This document shows positions 33,217-42,196 of a stretch of 64,000 nt of DNA, piece after piece. How positions within the stretch are numbered: the first letter of the stretch is position 1; each line of letters begins with the position of its first letter. The notes beneath the pieces are model-generated. The model ran no database searches and had not been told where the DNA came from. It saw nothing but the letters and a program-made list of their open reading frames with translations. Source of the stretch: CAZYFH01 sp965249175 (GTDB lineage Bacteria; Acidobacteriota; Vicinamibacteria; Vicinamibacterales; UBA8438). The stretch is from positions 1,550,001 through 1,614,000 of the forward strand of contig OZ252227.1 in the NCBI GenBank assembly GCA_965249175.1, read 5' to 3'. The translations under genes were made by a program, and so were the position numbers.

Positions 33217-34143
33217 TCACGCAAGGCCAAGATTCTTCAGTATCGCGAGCGACGACCTAGACCGGTTGAGCGAGTAGAGGTGGAGTCCCGGAGCTCCGCC
33301 GCGCAGCAGCTCCTCGCATTGGCGTGACGCGAATTCGATACCGAACTCCGTCACCGCTTCCGTATCGTCTCCCAGCGCGCCGAGCTTCGCCGACAGATGG
33401 GCGGGCAGCGTGGCGCCGCAGAGTGCCGTGAATCGCGTGATCTGCGCGCCGCTGAGGATCGGCAGAATACCGGGCGTGATCGGCGCCGTGACGTGGAGCA
33501 CGTTGGTCATGTAGTCGACGAACTCGAAGTAGTCGGCGTTGTCGAAGAAGAGCTGCGTCAGGATGAACTCGGCGCCATGCGAGATCTTGTTCCCCACCCG
33601 CTGCCAATCTACGTGTTTGCCCTCGGCGCAGGCGACATGACTCTCGGGGAAGCCGGCGGCGCCGACGGCAAATGGCCCGTGGGCCTTGATCATGTCGATC
33701 AGTTGAAACGAGTAGTCGAGCCCGTTCTGCGGCTGGACGAAGTCATCGTCCCGCGGGGGATCACCGCGTAGCGCAAGGATGTTGCGGATGCCGAGCGCCG
33801 CCGCCTCGCGGAGGTAGTCGTCGATCTGCGCTCGAGTCGAGCCGATGCACGTCAAATGCGCCATGCCGGGCAGTCCGTGCGCGCGCTGGATGCGATCGAC
33901 GACCTGGAGCGTCTTCGCTCGCGTGCTGCCCCCGGCGCCATAGGTGACCGAGCAGAAATCGGGGTGCGCGGCCGCGAGACGGGGGAGCGTCCGGGAGAAC
34001 AGCGATTCGTCGCCTTTTGGGGTCTTGGGCGGGAAGAATTCGATCGAGATGACGGGACGCCCCGCCGCCCGTTTCTCGGCGTAGATGTCCGGGATTGGCC
34101 GCACGCCACTGTTTTCGGCCCGAACCATGCCGGACCGTAGCAT
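33217..34143 (-). CDS. metF: 5,10-methylenetetrahydrofolate reductase
   Basis: This roughly 308-aa FAD enzyme reduces methylene-THF to methyl-THF for methionine synthesis. Conserved parts are ISIEFFPPKTPKGDE, SVTYGAGGSTRAKTL, AHLTCIGSTRAQI, ILALRGDPPRDDD, GAAGFPESH and ILTQLFFDNADYFEFVD. The length is normal. Start codons at 34143 and 34128 are both possible and the sequence does not choose between them. It is divergent from the OPT transporter gene. Confidence 0.94.
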   Translation of the reverse strand: MLRSGMVRAENSGVRPIPDIYAEKRAAGRPVISIEFFPPKTPKGDESLFSRTLPRLAAAHPDFCSVTYGAGGSTRAKTLQVVDRIQRAHGLPGMAHLTCIGSTRAQIDDYLREAAALGIRNILALRGDPPRDDDFVQPQNGLDYSFQLIDMIKAHGPFAVGAAGFPESHVACAEGKHVDWQRVGNKISHGAEFILTQLFFDNADYFEFVDYMTNVLHVTAPITPGILPILSGAQITRFTALCGATLPAHLSAKLGALGDDTEAVTEFGIEFASRQCEELLRGGAPGLHLYSLNRSRSSLAILKNLGLA

Positions 34144-34224
34144 GCCTTGCCCATCGCTTTCTCGATGGCGTCGGCATCCAGTCGTCAAGGTGACAACCAG
34201 CCGGTCGTATTGCAGACTTACACG

Positions 34225-36213
34225 ATGGAACCGACCCGTGGGACGTCGCCGGCGTCGTTCACCCCGTTCGTGCCCGAAGAGTCGAATCTCCCGGAGCTGA
34301 CCTTCAAAGCCGTGGCCCTCGGGGCGCTCATGGCCATCGTCCTCGGCGCCGCGAACGCCTATCTGGGCATGAAGGTCGGCCTCACGGTGGCTGCGACCTT
34401 TCCCGCCGCCGTTGTCGCCATGGCCGCGCTGCGATTGCTCGGCGGCTCGATTCTCGAAGAGAACATGGCTCGGACGACGGCATCGGTCGGCGAGGCGCTC
34501 GTTGCCGGCGCCATTTTTACAATCCCCGCGTTCGTCATCAGCGGTGTGTGGGACGAGCTGCGCTATTGGGAGAGCACCGCCATCATGCTGGTGGGTGGTC
34601 TGCTCGGCGTGCTCTTCATCATCGTCCTGCGCCGCACGCTGGTCGTCGAGGCCGACCTGCCGTTTCCCGAGAGCGTGGCGGCCGCTGAGCTGGTCAAGGC
34701 CGGCCAGGGGGGGCAGCAGACCGGCGCCGCCTATGTCTTCCGCGCCATGGGGATCGCCAGCCTGTGGGAGCTGGTCAAGAACTCGAACGGCGTCACCTTC
34801 GTCGCGGACTCGGCCGCGACCTTCGTCTCGCTCGGGCGCTCGACGATCGAAATGCTCGGCCAGCCGATCAACTATGTGGGTGGCTTCCTTCTGCAGTCCC
34901 CGCAGGCGTCACCGGCCCTCGTCGGCGTCGGGTTCATCGTCGGCCCGCAGATTGCGGCGACGTTGTTCGCGGGCGCCGTGATGGGGTGGCTGCTCCTGGT
35001 GCCGCTGGGCCTGTTTCTCAACCCGAGCCTCGCCGCAGAGGCAACCGATCAGGCGAGCTTCATCACGCTGAGCACCGAGGTCTGGCGCCAGCAGGTGCGC
35101 CCCCTCGCGGTCGGCACGATGATCGTCGCGGCGTTCTTCACGCTCTTCAAGCTGCGGACCTCGCTCATGAAGGGCATCGGGAGCGCGGTCGGGGATCTGC
35201 GGACCGCCAACGCCGGCGGCGACACCAAGCGGCTCGACGTCGACCTCAGCTTCAAGAAGACGGGGATGGGGATCGTCGCGCTGTCGATCCCGCTGTTCGG
35301 CCTCTACTGGTACTTCAGCCAGAGTCTTGGCGGGGCGGTGTTGCTGACCGTGATGATGATCATCCTCGGCTTCCTGTTCGCCGCCGTGGCCGGCTACCTG
35401 GTCGGGCTCCTCGGGAGCTCGAACAACCCGATCAGCGGGTTGACGCTCAGCACGCTGCTGATCGCGGCCATCGTGATGGTGTTCATCGGGGTCACCGGTC
35501 AGAGCGGGATCCTCGGTGTGATCGGTGTCGCGGGCGTCGTCTGCTGCGCCTGCGGCATTGCCGGTGACATGCTGCAGGATTTGAAGGTCGGTCATATCCT
35601 TGGCGGTACGCCGTGGAAGATGGAGGTCGGCGAGCTGATTGGCGTGACGATCGCCGCGGTCGTCCTCATCCTTCCCATGATCGCGCTCGACCGGGTCTAC
35701 GAGATCGGGAGCGCGGAGCTCCCGGCGCCGCAAGCCGGTCTCATGGCGCTCATGGCGCAGGGCATCGTCGGCGGCGAGATGGCCTGGCCACTGGTCGTGA
35801 CCGGGATGGCGCTGGCCGCCGGTCTCATCCTGATTAACGCACCCTCGCCGATGTTGATTGCGGTCGGCATGTATCTGCCGTTCCAATCGACCTCGGCGGT
35901 CTTTGTTGGAGGGATCATCGCCTGGTGGCTCAACCGGTCGCTCAACGAGCGCAACGCGTCTGGCGAGGAGCGGACGCGGGCGACCAACACCGGCGTGCTG
36001 CTCTCATCCGGATTCATCGCCGGCGAGGCGCTCACGGCTGTCCTGCTCGCGTTCATCGTGCTCGCGAGCGAGGTGGTCCCGGGACTGGTCTTGCCGCGCT
36101 TCGCCGACAGCGCCCTGGTCGGCGCGCTCATCTTCATCGTGCTGTTCTACATGCTCGTGCAGGTCCCGCTCAAGGCGATGCGCTCCGGCGCCCCTGGCGT
36201 CAAGATGGAATGA
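34225..36213 (+). CDS. OPT family oligopeptide transporter
   Basis: This 662-aa inner-membrane protein has about 15 hydrophobic segments. OPT features include PELTFKAVALGALMAIVLG, NAYLGMKVGLTVAATFPAA, DLPFPESVAAAELVKAGQ and SNNPISGLTLSTLL. OPT carriers import small peptides or metal-chelate peptides with protons. The ATG at 34225 was chosen over the longer frame because the family starts close to PFVPEE. Its stop overlaps the start of the PqqD-like gene (ATGA at 36210-36213), so the two proteins are probably made together. Confidence 0.93.
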   Translation: MEPTRGTSPASFTPFVPEESNLPELTFKAVALGALMAIVLGAANAYLGMKVGLTVAATFPAAVVAMAALRLLGGSILEENMARTTASVGEALVAGAIFTIPAFVISGVWDELRYWESTAIMLVGGLLGVLFIIVLRRTLVVEADLPFPESVAAAELVKAGQGGQQTGAAYVFRAMGIASLWELVKNSNGVTFVADSAATFVSLGRSTIEMLGQPINYVGGFLLQSPQASPALVGVGFIVGPQIAATLFAGAVMGWLLLVPLGLFLNPSLAAEATDQASFITLSTEVWRQQVRPLAVGTMIVAAFFTLFKLRTSLMKGIGSAVGDLRTANAGGDTKRLDVDLSFKKTGMGIVALSIPLFGLYWYFSQSLGGAVLLTVMMIILGFLFAAVAGYLVGLLGSSNNPISGLTLSTLLIAAIVMVFIGVTGQSGILGVIGVAGVVCCACGIAGDMLQDLKVGHILGGTPWKMEVGELIGVTIAAVVLILPMIALDRVYEIGSAELPAPQAGLMALMAQGIVGGEMAWPLVVTGMALAAGLILINAPSPMLIAVGMYLPFQSTSAVFVGGIIAWWLNRSLNERNASGEERTRATNTGVLLSSGFIAGEALTAVLLAFIVLASEVVPGLVLPRFADSALVGALIFIVLFYMLVQVPLKAMRSGAPGVKME

Positions 36214-36527
36214 CGCTGCAGCCCACCGCACAACCGCGGCGACGTCTCTCATGGCGCGAGGAGCAGGGCCGCTGCGTCGTGCTGCGTCCGAAGTTCGGCG
36301 AGCACGTGCTCGGCCGATGGCTCGCGACCAAGCTGTCCGAGCCGTACTACCGGATCCGACTCGACGACGTCGGCACCGTCGTGTGGAAAGCGTGCGACGG
36401 CAAGACGCCGCTCGCGGTCATCGCCGAGCGGTTGCGGACCGAGTTCGGTGGTCGCGTCGAGCCCGCGGAAGCGCGCCTCGGTCGGTATGTGCGGACGATG
36501 CTCAGGTCGCGACTGATCGACGTGTGA
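36210..36527 (+). CDS. PqqD-like protein
   Basis: The 105-aa product has the PqqD fold signature: LRPKFGEHVLGRWLATKL, YYRIRLDDVGTVVWKACDGKTP and a helical end with VIAERLRTEFGG and RLGRYVRTMLRSRLID. PqqD-type domains bind leader peptides for radical SAM enzymes. No radical SAM or precursor peptide gene is adjacent; the gene is instead coupled by a 4-nt overlap to an oligopeptide transporter. A peptide-binding role beside the transporter is possible but unproven. MITE D begins 3 bp after its stop. Confidence 0.8.
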   Translation: MTLQPTAQPRRRLSWREEQGRCVVLRPKFGEHVLGRWLATKLSEPYYRIRLDDVGTVVWKACDGKTPLAVIAERLRTEFGGRVEPAEARLGRYVRTMLRSRLIDV

Positions 36528-36529
36528 AC

Positions 36530-36727
36530 CTAGTGTCCTGTAACCGTAGTTCGCTGCATAAGTCCTGGCGCGCGGCGCCAGGCTGGCAAGGCGCGACGAG
36601 GGAGCATAGTGGGCCTATGTGACCGAGGAGCACCGCAGTCAGGCGGGATGCCCACACTGGCGGCGGTGCCGTCAGGCGGGATGCCCGCCCGGAAATTATG
36701 TTGCGAACTACGGTTACAGGACACTAG
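36530..36727. mobile_element. MITE-like element D (198 bp, CTAGTGTCCTGTAAC ends)
   Basis: The inverted repeats match for 25 bp starting CTAGTGTCCTGTAACCGTAG. The core contains CTGGCAAGGCGCGACG, GTGGGCCTATGTGACC and GAGGAGCACCGC. The extra length comes from an internal repeat of GTCAGGCGGGATGCCC at 36638-36653 and 36671-36686. The right CTAG supplies the TAG stop of nadE. Confidence 0.87.
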
Positions 36728-38436
36728 GTCGGCCGATACTGATTCGTGATCGGCAGGCGGCGGTCCTTGCCGAACGCGCGGGTCGAGATGCGGACGCCCG
36801 GGGGCGCCTGGCGACGTTTGTACTCCGCGCGGTCGACCAACTGCGCGACACGGCGCACAGTGCCCCGATCGAAGCCGAGCGCCTCGATCTCGGTCGGGCT
36901 TCGATCCTGCTCGACGTACGCCTCGAGGATCGCGTCGAGCACGTCGTAGGGCGGCAGGCTGTCGGTGTCGAGCTGGTTGGCTCTCAGCTCGGCGGTCGGC
37001 GGCTTGTCGATGATGCGCTGGGGGATGACCTCGCGTTCCCGGTTGCGCCAGACCGACAGCCGGTAGACCCACGTCTTCAACACGTCTTTGAGGATCGCGA
37101 ACCCGCCAGCCATGTCGCCATAGAGCGTCGCGTAGCCGACGCTCATCTCGCTCTTGTTGCCGGTCGTCAGCACGAGCCAGCCGAACTTGTTGGAGAGCGC
37201 CATCAGCAGGTTGCCGCGGATGCGCGCCTGGATGTTCTCCTCCGCGACGCCCGGCTCGGTGTCGGCGAACGGCCGCGCAAGCGCCTCGCCGTAGCCGCCC
37301 ACCAGGGCTTCGATCGGTGCCTCAAGTTGCGTGACGCCGAGGCGACGCGCGAGCTCGGTGGCGTCGTCGCGGTTGGCGTCGGCCGTAAACCGTGACGGCA
37401 TCGACACTGCCGTCACCGCGTCCGGTCCGATGGCGTCAACCGCGATCACCAGCGAGAGCGCCGAGTCGATGCCGCCCGACAGCCCGAGCACGGCGCCGCG
37501 GAACCCGTTCTTGTCGAGGTAATCCGCCGTGCCGAGCGTAAGCGCGCGGTACACCTCGGCCTCGGGGTCGAGGCGCGCGGACAGCGCCCGTGGCTCGAGC
37601 GCCGGCCTGACCGCTCCGGGGCGGTCCACCGTGACGAGGCGGACGCGCTCCGTGCCCATGGTCGCCCCGCTCCTGTTCGCGCTGGATGATGCGGCGAGGT
37701 CGAGGTCGACGACGAGCAGCTCCTCGTCGAACTGGCGGCCACGCGCCAGCACCGCCCCGGTCGGATCGATGACGAGACTGTGGCCGTCGAAGACCAGCTC
37801 GTCCTGACCGCCGACCGCGTTGCAGAACGCGAGAAAGCAGCGGTAATCGGTACAGCGCCCGGCGAACAGTCGTTCGCGCTCCTGGCCCTTCGCCCGGTGA
37901 TAGGGGGAGGCGGACAGGTTGACCAGCAGCCCCGCACCGCCTTCCACGGTCGCCCATTCGGCGGGACCGCCCGCCCGCCAGATGTCCTCGCAGATCGTGA
38001 CCCCGACCCGTACGCCGCCGAGATCGAGCACGACCGCTTCGTTCCCTGGCGCGAAGTATCGCTGCTCGTCGAAAACGGCGTAGTTGGGGAGGAAGTGCTT
38101 GTGATACGTTGCGACGATGCGGCCGTCCGCGACGACGGCCGCGCTGTTGTGAAGACCGCCCTTCACCGATCGCACGGGCAGACCGACGATGGCGACGGTG
38201 TCATGCACGTCGCCGGCGAACGCCTCGAGCGCCAGGGCGGCGTCGTCAACGAAGCTCGTCTTCAGAAGCAGGTCTTCTGGTGGGTAGCCTGTGAGCGCGA
38301 GCTCGGGCAGGACGACCAGGTCGGCCCCCCCCGCGCGCGCGTCGCCGACCAGCCGCCGCGCGCGCTCGACATTGCCGTCGAGGTCGCCGACCGGCAGATT
38401 GGCCTGGCACAGCGCGACACGAAGGACCCCGCCCAT
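36724..38436 (-). CDS. nadE: Glutamine-dependent NAD+ synthetase
   Basis: This 570-aa two-domain enzyme makes NAD+ from deamido-NAD+, glutamine and ATP. The N-terminal nitrilase-like glutaminase has the triad Glu in VLPELALTGYPPEDL, Lys in YHKHFLPNY and Cys in TICEDIWR. The C-terminal synthetase has the P-loop LGLSGGIDSALSL and TTGNKSEMSVGYATLYGDM. The end (FGKDRRLPITNQY) is typical. The start is ATG 38436, or GTG 38439. The stop TAG is inside the CTAG end of MITE D. It is 9 bp downstream of the DUF3014 gene. Confidence 0.95.
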   Translation of the reverse strand: MGGVLRVALCQANLPVGDLDGNVERARRLVGDARAGGADLVVLPELALTGYPPEDLLLKTSFVDDAALALEAFAGDVHDTVAIVGLPVRSVKGGLHNSAAVVADGRIVATYHKHFLPNYAVFDEQRYFAPGNEAVVLDLGGVRVGVTICEDIWRAGGPAEWATVEGGAGLLVNLSASPYHRAKGQERERLFAGRCTDYRCFLAFCNAVGGQDELVFDGHSLVIDPTGAVLARGRQFDEELLVVDLDLAASSSANRSGATMGTERVRLVTVDRPGAVRPALEPRALSARLDPEAEVYRALTLGTADYLDKNGFRGAVLGLSGGIDSALSLVIAVDAIGPDAVTAVSMPSRFTADANRDDATELARRLGVTQLEAPIEALVGGYGEALARPFADTEPGVAEENIQARIRGNLLMALSNKFGWLVLTTGNKSEMSVGYATLYGDMAGGFAILKDVLKTWVYRLSVWRNREREVIPQRIIDKPPTAELRANQLDTDSLPPYDVLDAILEAYVEQDRSPTEIEALGFDRGTVRRVAQLVDRAEYKRRQAPPGVRISTRAFGKDRRLPITNQYRPT

Positions 38437-38445
38437 CACGGGCCG

Positions 38446-39258
38446 CTACCGCAGCAGGACCGAGCCTCGCGGGAGATCGCCCAGTCCGATCGACAGTGCG
38501 ATCTCCCTGATGGCGGCCTGCACGGTACGCAGGTTGTCGGGGCCCATCAGGAGCAGCTGCTTCTGGGCCGGCGAGAGCGACTGGAGCGAGTCATCCGTGT
38601 AATCGAACAGCGTCGCGCGCGGCACCAGCGTCGGTTGACCCTCGATCACCGGCGTCTCGAGCACGCGCGAGACGGCGCGATGAAACGTGTCGGTGAAGGC
38701 GACGTCCGGAGAGCCGAGCTCCGTGTACGCGTCATCCATCAACGGCAGCAATTGCCGATACAGCTCAGCCGAGCCGTTCGTGTCCAGCGAGACGACGATC
38801 TGTGTCAGGTCGTCGTAGCGGCGAAAGCTGGCGGTGTCGATCCGCAGCTCGGCGGCCTCGCCCGTCGTCTCGAGCCTGGAATCGGGCCGGGTGAACGGTA
38901 CGTGCCGCGACGGGTTGGAGCCATCCGCGACGTTGTCGACCATGACGACGAACGTGCGGATCAGGTCGTCCGTGACCAGCCACGCCGCGAGGCCGGGGTG
39001 TGCCGAGAGACCGGCAATCAGGTCGCGAAGCACGCCGTCACTGTCGTCGAGCCCCGGGAGCACGAACGGCGCGGGGTCGGGCTCGACCGGCTCGGTCGGC
39101 GCAGGTGGCGCAGGACGCGGCGCCTCGACGGCCGCTTGGGGTGGCACGTCGGGTTCCGCGTCGCCGCGTCCGACATACCAATACCCCGCGACCGCGAGCG
39201 CCACAACCACGACGGCGGCGGCCCCGACGATCGGCCAGGGCTGCTGTCTGTAGTCCAT
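38446..39258 (-). CDS. DUF3014 family membrane-anchored protein
   Basis: The 270-aa protein has one N-terminal membrane helix (WPIVGAAAVVVVALAVAGYWYVG), a Pro/Glu-rich linker and a DUF3014 domain with LPGLDDSDGVLRDLIAGLS, IRTFVVMVDNVADG and LFDYTDDSLQSLSPAQKQLL. It probably sits in the periplasm on a single anchor. The family has no known activity. TACACT lies 6 nt before its ATG, a leaderless arrangement. It shares the strand and probably the transcript with nadE. Confidence 0.85.
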   Translation of the reverse strand: MDYRQQPWPIVGAAAVVVVALAVAGYWYVGRGDAEPDVPPQAAVEAPRPAPPAPTEPVEPDPAPFVLPGLDDSDGVLRDLIAGLSAHPGLAAWLVTDDLIRTFVVMVDNVADGSNPSRHVPFTRPDSRLETTGEAAELRIDTASFRRYDDLTQIVVSLDTNGSAELYRQLLPLMDDAYTELGSPDVAFTDTFHRAVSRVLETPVIEGQPTLVPRATLFDYTDDSLQSLSPAQKQLLLMGPDNLRTVQAAIREIALSIGLGDLPRGSVLLR

Positions 39259-39264
39259 TGTTCT

Positions 39265-39270
39265 AGTGTA
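39265..39270 (-). promoter_or_regulatory. -10 element TACACT for a leaderless start
   Basis: On the minus strand TACACT precedes the ATG at 39258 by 6 nt. Confidence 0.45.
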
Positions 39271-39280
39271 CCCCGGTGTC

Positions 39281-40447
39281 CTACGAGTCCTGAGTCACGC
39301 CCTTGCGGTCCCCATCGAGGGCTGCCAGCACCTCCGCGTTGTGCTCGCCCAGCGCGGGCGGCGGTCGCGTGATCACGGCCGGGGTGCGCGAGAGCTTGAT
39401 GGGGTTCCCGAGTGTCCGGACGTGCCCGAGCTCGGGTTGCGGGATATCGACCACCATGTCCCGGGCCCGCAGATGCGGATCCTCGAGCGCCTCGGCGACG
39501 CTACGCACCTGGGTGCACGGCACGGTGTGAGCACGCAGCCGTTCGATGACTTCGTCGGGCGAGAAGCGCGCCAGGCGCCGTGTCAGCTCGTCGATGAGCG
39601 CGGTCCGATGGCGCATCCGCTCGGTGTTGGTCGCGTAACGCGCATCGTGCTCGAGGTCGGGTGCCTCGATAGCCTGGCAGAACTGTGTCCAGAGCCGCGG
39701 GTTGCCGACTGCGATGATGACGAGGCGGTCGTCGAGCGGAATCGCTTCGTAAGGCGTCAACGAATGGTGCTGGTTGCCTTCGCGGCCCGGCGCCGTGCCG
39801 GTATTGAAGTACATGAGTGCCGGCAGCGCGAGGGCTGACGTCATGGCATCCATCAGCCCGATGTCGACCTGCTGGCCGAGGCCGGTCGTGTCCCGATCCC
39901 GCAGCGCGAGGAGAATACCGTTCATGGCGTAGAGACCGGCCAGGTAGTCCGTGATGGCGACGCCGACGCGGGTCGGCGGACCGTCGGGGAAGCCGGTCAC
40001 ATCCATCAGCCCACTTTCGGCCTGGATGACCGCGTCGTAGCCGGGCAGGTCCTTCTTGGAGCCCGACTGCCCATAGCCGGTGATCGAGCAATAGATGATG
40101 CGAGGGTTGAGTGCGGCAACCGTGTCGTAATCGAAGCCGAGTCGGGCGAGGCTTCCCGGCCGGAAGTTCTCGACCATGACGTCGGCTGCGGCGACCAGGC
40201 GACGGAGGGCGCTGGCGCCTTCATCGCTCTTCAGGTCGAGTGCGACGCTCTTTTTGCTGCGGTTCAGGCCGAGAAAAAACGTGCTCCAGCCCGCCCGATG
40301 GGGCGCCCACGCGCGGGTATCGTCCCCATGGGTCGGCTCTTCGATCTTGATGACGTCCGCGCCCATGTCTCCGAGCATCATCGTGCAATAGGGCCCGGCG
40401 AGCACGCGCGTGAGGTCGATGACGCGGAGTCCATCGAGGGGGGGCAT
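39281..40447 (-). CDS. Family III CoA transferase (CaiB/BaiF type)
   Basis: The 388-aa protein has the family III pattern: DLTRVLAGPYCTMMLGDMGADVIKIE, FLGLNRSKKSVALDLK, VENFRPGSLARLG, ITGYGQSG, the catalytic Asp in AESGLMDVTG near residue 169, and EDPHLRARDMV. These enzymes transfer CoA between carboxylic acids; formyl-CoA:oxalate and carnitine transferases are examples. The specific acid cannot be read. TATAAT lies 8 nt before the ATG. It is divergent from the tannase-like gene. Confidence 0.92.
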   Translation of the reverse strand: MPPLDGLRVIDLTRVLAGPYCTMMLGDMGADVIKIEEPTHGDDTRAWAPHRAGWSTFFLGLNRSKKSVALDLKSDEGASALRRLVAAADVMVENFRPGSLARLGFDYDTVAALNPRIIYCSITGYGQSGSKKDLPGYDAVIQAESGLMDVTGFPDGPPTRVGVAITDYLAGLYAMNGILLALRDRDTTGLGQQVDIGLMDAMTSALALPALMYFNTGTAPGREGNQHHSLTPYEAIPLDDRLVIIAVGNPRLWTQFCQAIEAPDLEHDARYATNTERMRHRTALIDELTRRLARFSPDEVIERLRAHTVPCTQVRSVAEALEDPHLRARDMVVDIPQPELGHVRTLGNPIKLSRTPAVITRPPPALGEHNAEVLAALDGDRKGVTQDS

Positions 40448-40455
40448 GCGCGCGG

Positions 40456-40461
40456 ATTATA
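40456..40461 (-). promoter_or_regulatory. -10 element TATAAT for a leaderless start
   Basis: On the minus strand TATAAT precedes the ATG at 40447 by 8 nt, without a ribosome binding site. Confidence 0.55.
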
Positions 40462-40541
40462 GCGTGGGCGCCGGGCGGGCCTTGCTGCCTCCGGTGCGAG
40501 TGAGTATGGTGCAGGAAACGCACGGCCCGAAGGAGACCTCA

Positions 40542-42104
40542 ATGCATTTCGATACCCGTCGCGCCCACGCCACCATCGTCGCTTTGGCCCTGGCGTTCAC
40601 GGCAGCGTGCGCCAGCTCGGCCGCCGACCCGCAGGATCCGTGCGCCGATCTGACGGCGCTCGACCTGATCGACATGCGGATCACCGATGCCGAGCGTGTG
40701 CCGGGCGGTGACGCCGGCCCCGCCCACTGCCGGGTCGCCGGCACCATCGAGACCGAAATCAACTTCGAGCTGTTGCTTCCGGAGTCCAATGACTGGAATG
40801 GCCGGTTCCTCATGGGCGGCGGCGGCGGATACGTCGGGAGCGTGCAGAATCAGGCGCGCTCGCTGTACGCGCACGGCGGGACGCCGCTCGAACGCGGCTA
40901 TGCGACGGTAGGTACGGACACGGGCCATGTCGGCGGTGGTATCGAGGCGAGTTGGGCGCTCGACAATCCGGAGCGGCAGGAGAACTTCGGACATCGCGCT
41001 ATTCACCTGACGGCAGAGGCAGCGAAGTCGATCATCAATCACTACTACACCCAGGCCCCCGAGTACTCCTACTTCGTCGGCTGCTCGCGCGGTGGCGGCC
41101 AGGCGATGATGGAGTCGCAGCGCTATCCGGACGACTTCGACGGCATCGTGGCGGCGGCGCCCGCCTATAACTGGACGGCGCTCACTGCCGGGTTCGTGCA
41201 GACCCAGCAGGCCATCTTCCCGGACGGCGACACGACCGCGCCGGTGCTCACCCCGGACAACCTGCGCCTCCTCGGGTCGAGCATTCTGGCGGCGTGCGAT
41301 GCCGACGACGGCGTCGAGGACGGTGTGATGACCGATCCAAGGCGCTGCGGGTTCGAGCCGGAGGATCTGCCGCGCTGCGCCGGCGACGCGCCCGGCGCCG
41401 ACTGCGTGACCGATCAGCAGGTCGCCGCGATCAACGCGGTCTACGACGGGCCCACGACCAACGGCGAGCCGCTGTTCTTCGGCTTCAATTACGGCGGCGA
41501 GGACGACCGCGGCGGCTGGGATTCGTGGGTGGTCGGGAGCGAGCCACGCGCCGCGCAGGGCGTGCCCAACGCGCACTATGGTTTCGGCACCGAGCTCTAC
41601 AAGAACTTCGTCTTCAGCGACCCGGACTGGGACTACACGCAGTACGACTTCTCGACGTGGCGCGAGGACACAGCGTCGACCGCGGCGATCCTGGACGCTA
41701 CCGATACGGACCTGGGCGGCTTCCGTGACGCGGGGGGCAAGATCATCTACTGGACCGGCTGGTCGGATCTCGCGCTGACACCGCTCGGGACCATCGACTA
41801 TTACGATCGACTTCACGCCGGCGATGCTGCGGCGTCCGACTACTCCCGGCTGTATATGCTGCCGGGCGTGCTGCATTGCGCCGGTGGCCCCGGGCCCGAC
41901 CGCGTCGACTGGGTCGAAGCGATCCGGGCGTGGGTCGAGGACGGTCAGGCACCGGAGCGGCTCGTCGCGTCAAAGCTCGACCAGACCGGCAGCGCGGCGG
42001 TGACCCGCCCCGTCTGCCCCTATCCGCAGGTCGCGGTCTACGACGGCGAAGGGAATACCGACGTGGAGAGCAGCTTCGCCTGCCGCAGTCCCGAAGCCGA
42101 CTAA
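40542..42104 (+). CDS. Tannase/feruloyl esterase family protein, secreted
   Basis: This 520-aa protein has a signal sequence with a possible lipobox (LAFTAAC). It shows tannase/feruloyl esterase features: WNGRFLMGGGGGYVG, GYATVGTDTGH, the nucleophile YFVGCSRGGGQAMMESQRYP, IVAAAPAYNWT, Asp in GWSDLALTP and His in LPGVLHCAGGPGPD. Such enzymes cleave ester bonds of plant phenolics outside the cytoplasm. AGGAG at 40530-40534 supports the ATG at 40542. A truncated MITE end follows 1 bp after its stop codon. Confidence 0.9.
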   Translation: MHFDTRRAHATIVALALAFTAACASSAADPQDPCADLTALDLIDMRITDAERVPGGDAGPAHCRVAGTIETEINFELLLPESNDWNGRFLMGGGGGYVGSVQNQARSLYAHGGTPLERGYATVGTDTGHVGGGIEASWALDNPERQENFGHRAIHLTAEAAKSIINHYYTQAPEYSYFVGCSRGGGQAMMESQRYPDDFDGIVAAAPAYNWTALTAGFVQTQQAIFPDGDTTAPVLTPDNLRLLGSSILAACDADDGVEDGVMTDPRRCGFEPEDLPRCAGDAPGADCVTDQQVAAINAVYDGPTTNGEPLFFGFNYGGEDDRGGWDSWVVGSEPRAAQGVPNAHYGFGTELYKNFVFSDPDWDYTQYDFSTWREDTASTAAILDATDTDLGGFRDAGGKIIYWTGWSDLALTPLGTIDYYDRLHAGDAAASDYSRLYMLPGVLHCAGGPGPDRVDWVEAIRAWVEDGQAPERLVASKLDQTGSAAVTRPVCPYPQVAVYDGEGNTDVESSFACRSPEAD

Positions 42105-42105
42105 C

Positions 42106-42131
42106 GCAGCGGGACTCTCACCACGGGCTAG
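42106..42131. mobile_element. Solo right end of a CTAGCAG-type MITE
   Basis: GCAGCGGGACTCTCACCACG at 42106-42125, then GG and CTAG, matches the right ends of MITEs B and E apart from one substitution and a 3-nt deletion before CTAG. It abuts the left end of the IS1182-like element and shares its CTAG, creating a 19-bp palindrome. Confidence 0.65.
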
Positions 42132-42183
42132 CAGCCCGTGGTGAAAGTCCCTATTAGGGATCGACACGATCGATCCCGCGTAC

Positions 42184-42189
42184 TACACT
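42184..42189 (+). promoter_or_regulatory. -10 element TACACT for the transposase
   Basis: TACACT lies 7 nt before the transposase ATG at 42197, as in the chromosomal leaderless genes here. Confidence 0.45.
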
Positions 42190-42196
42190 GTCGCGC

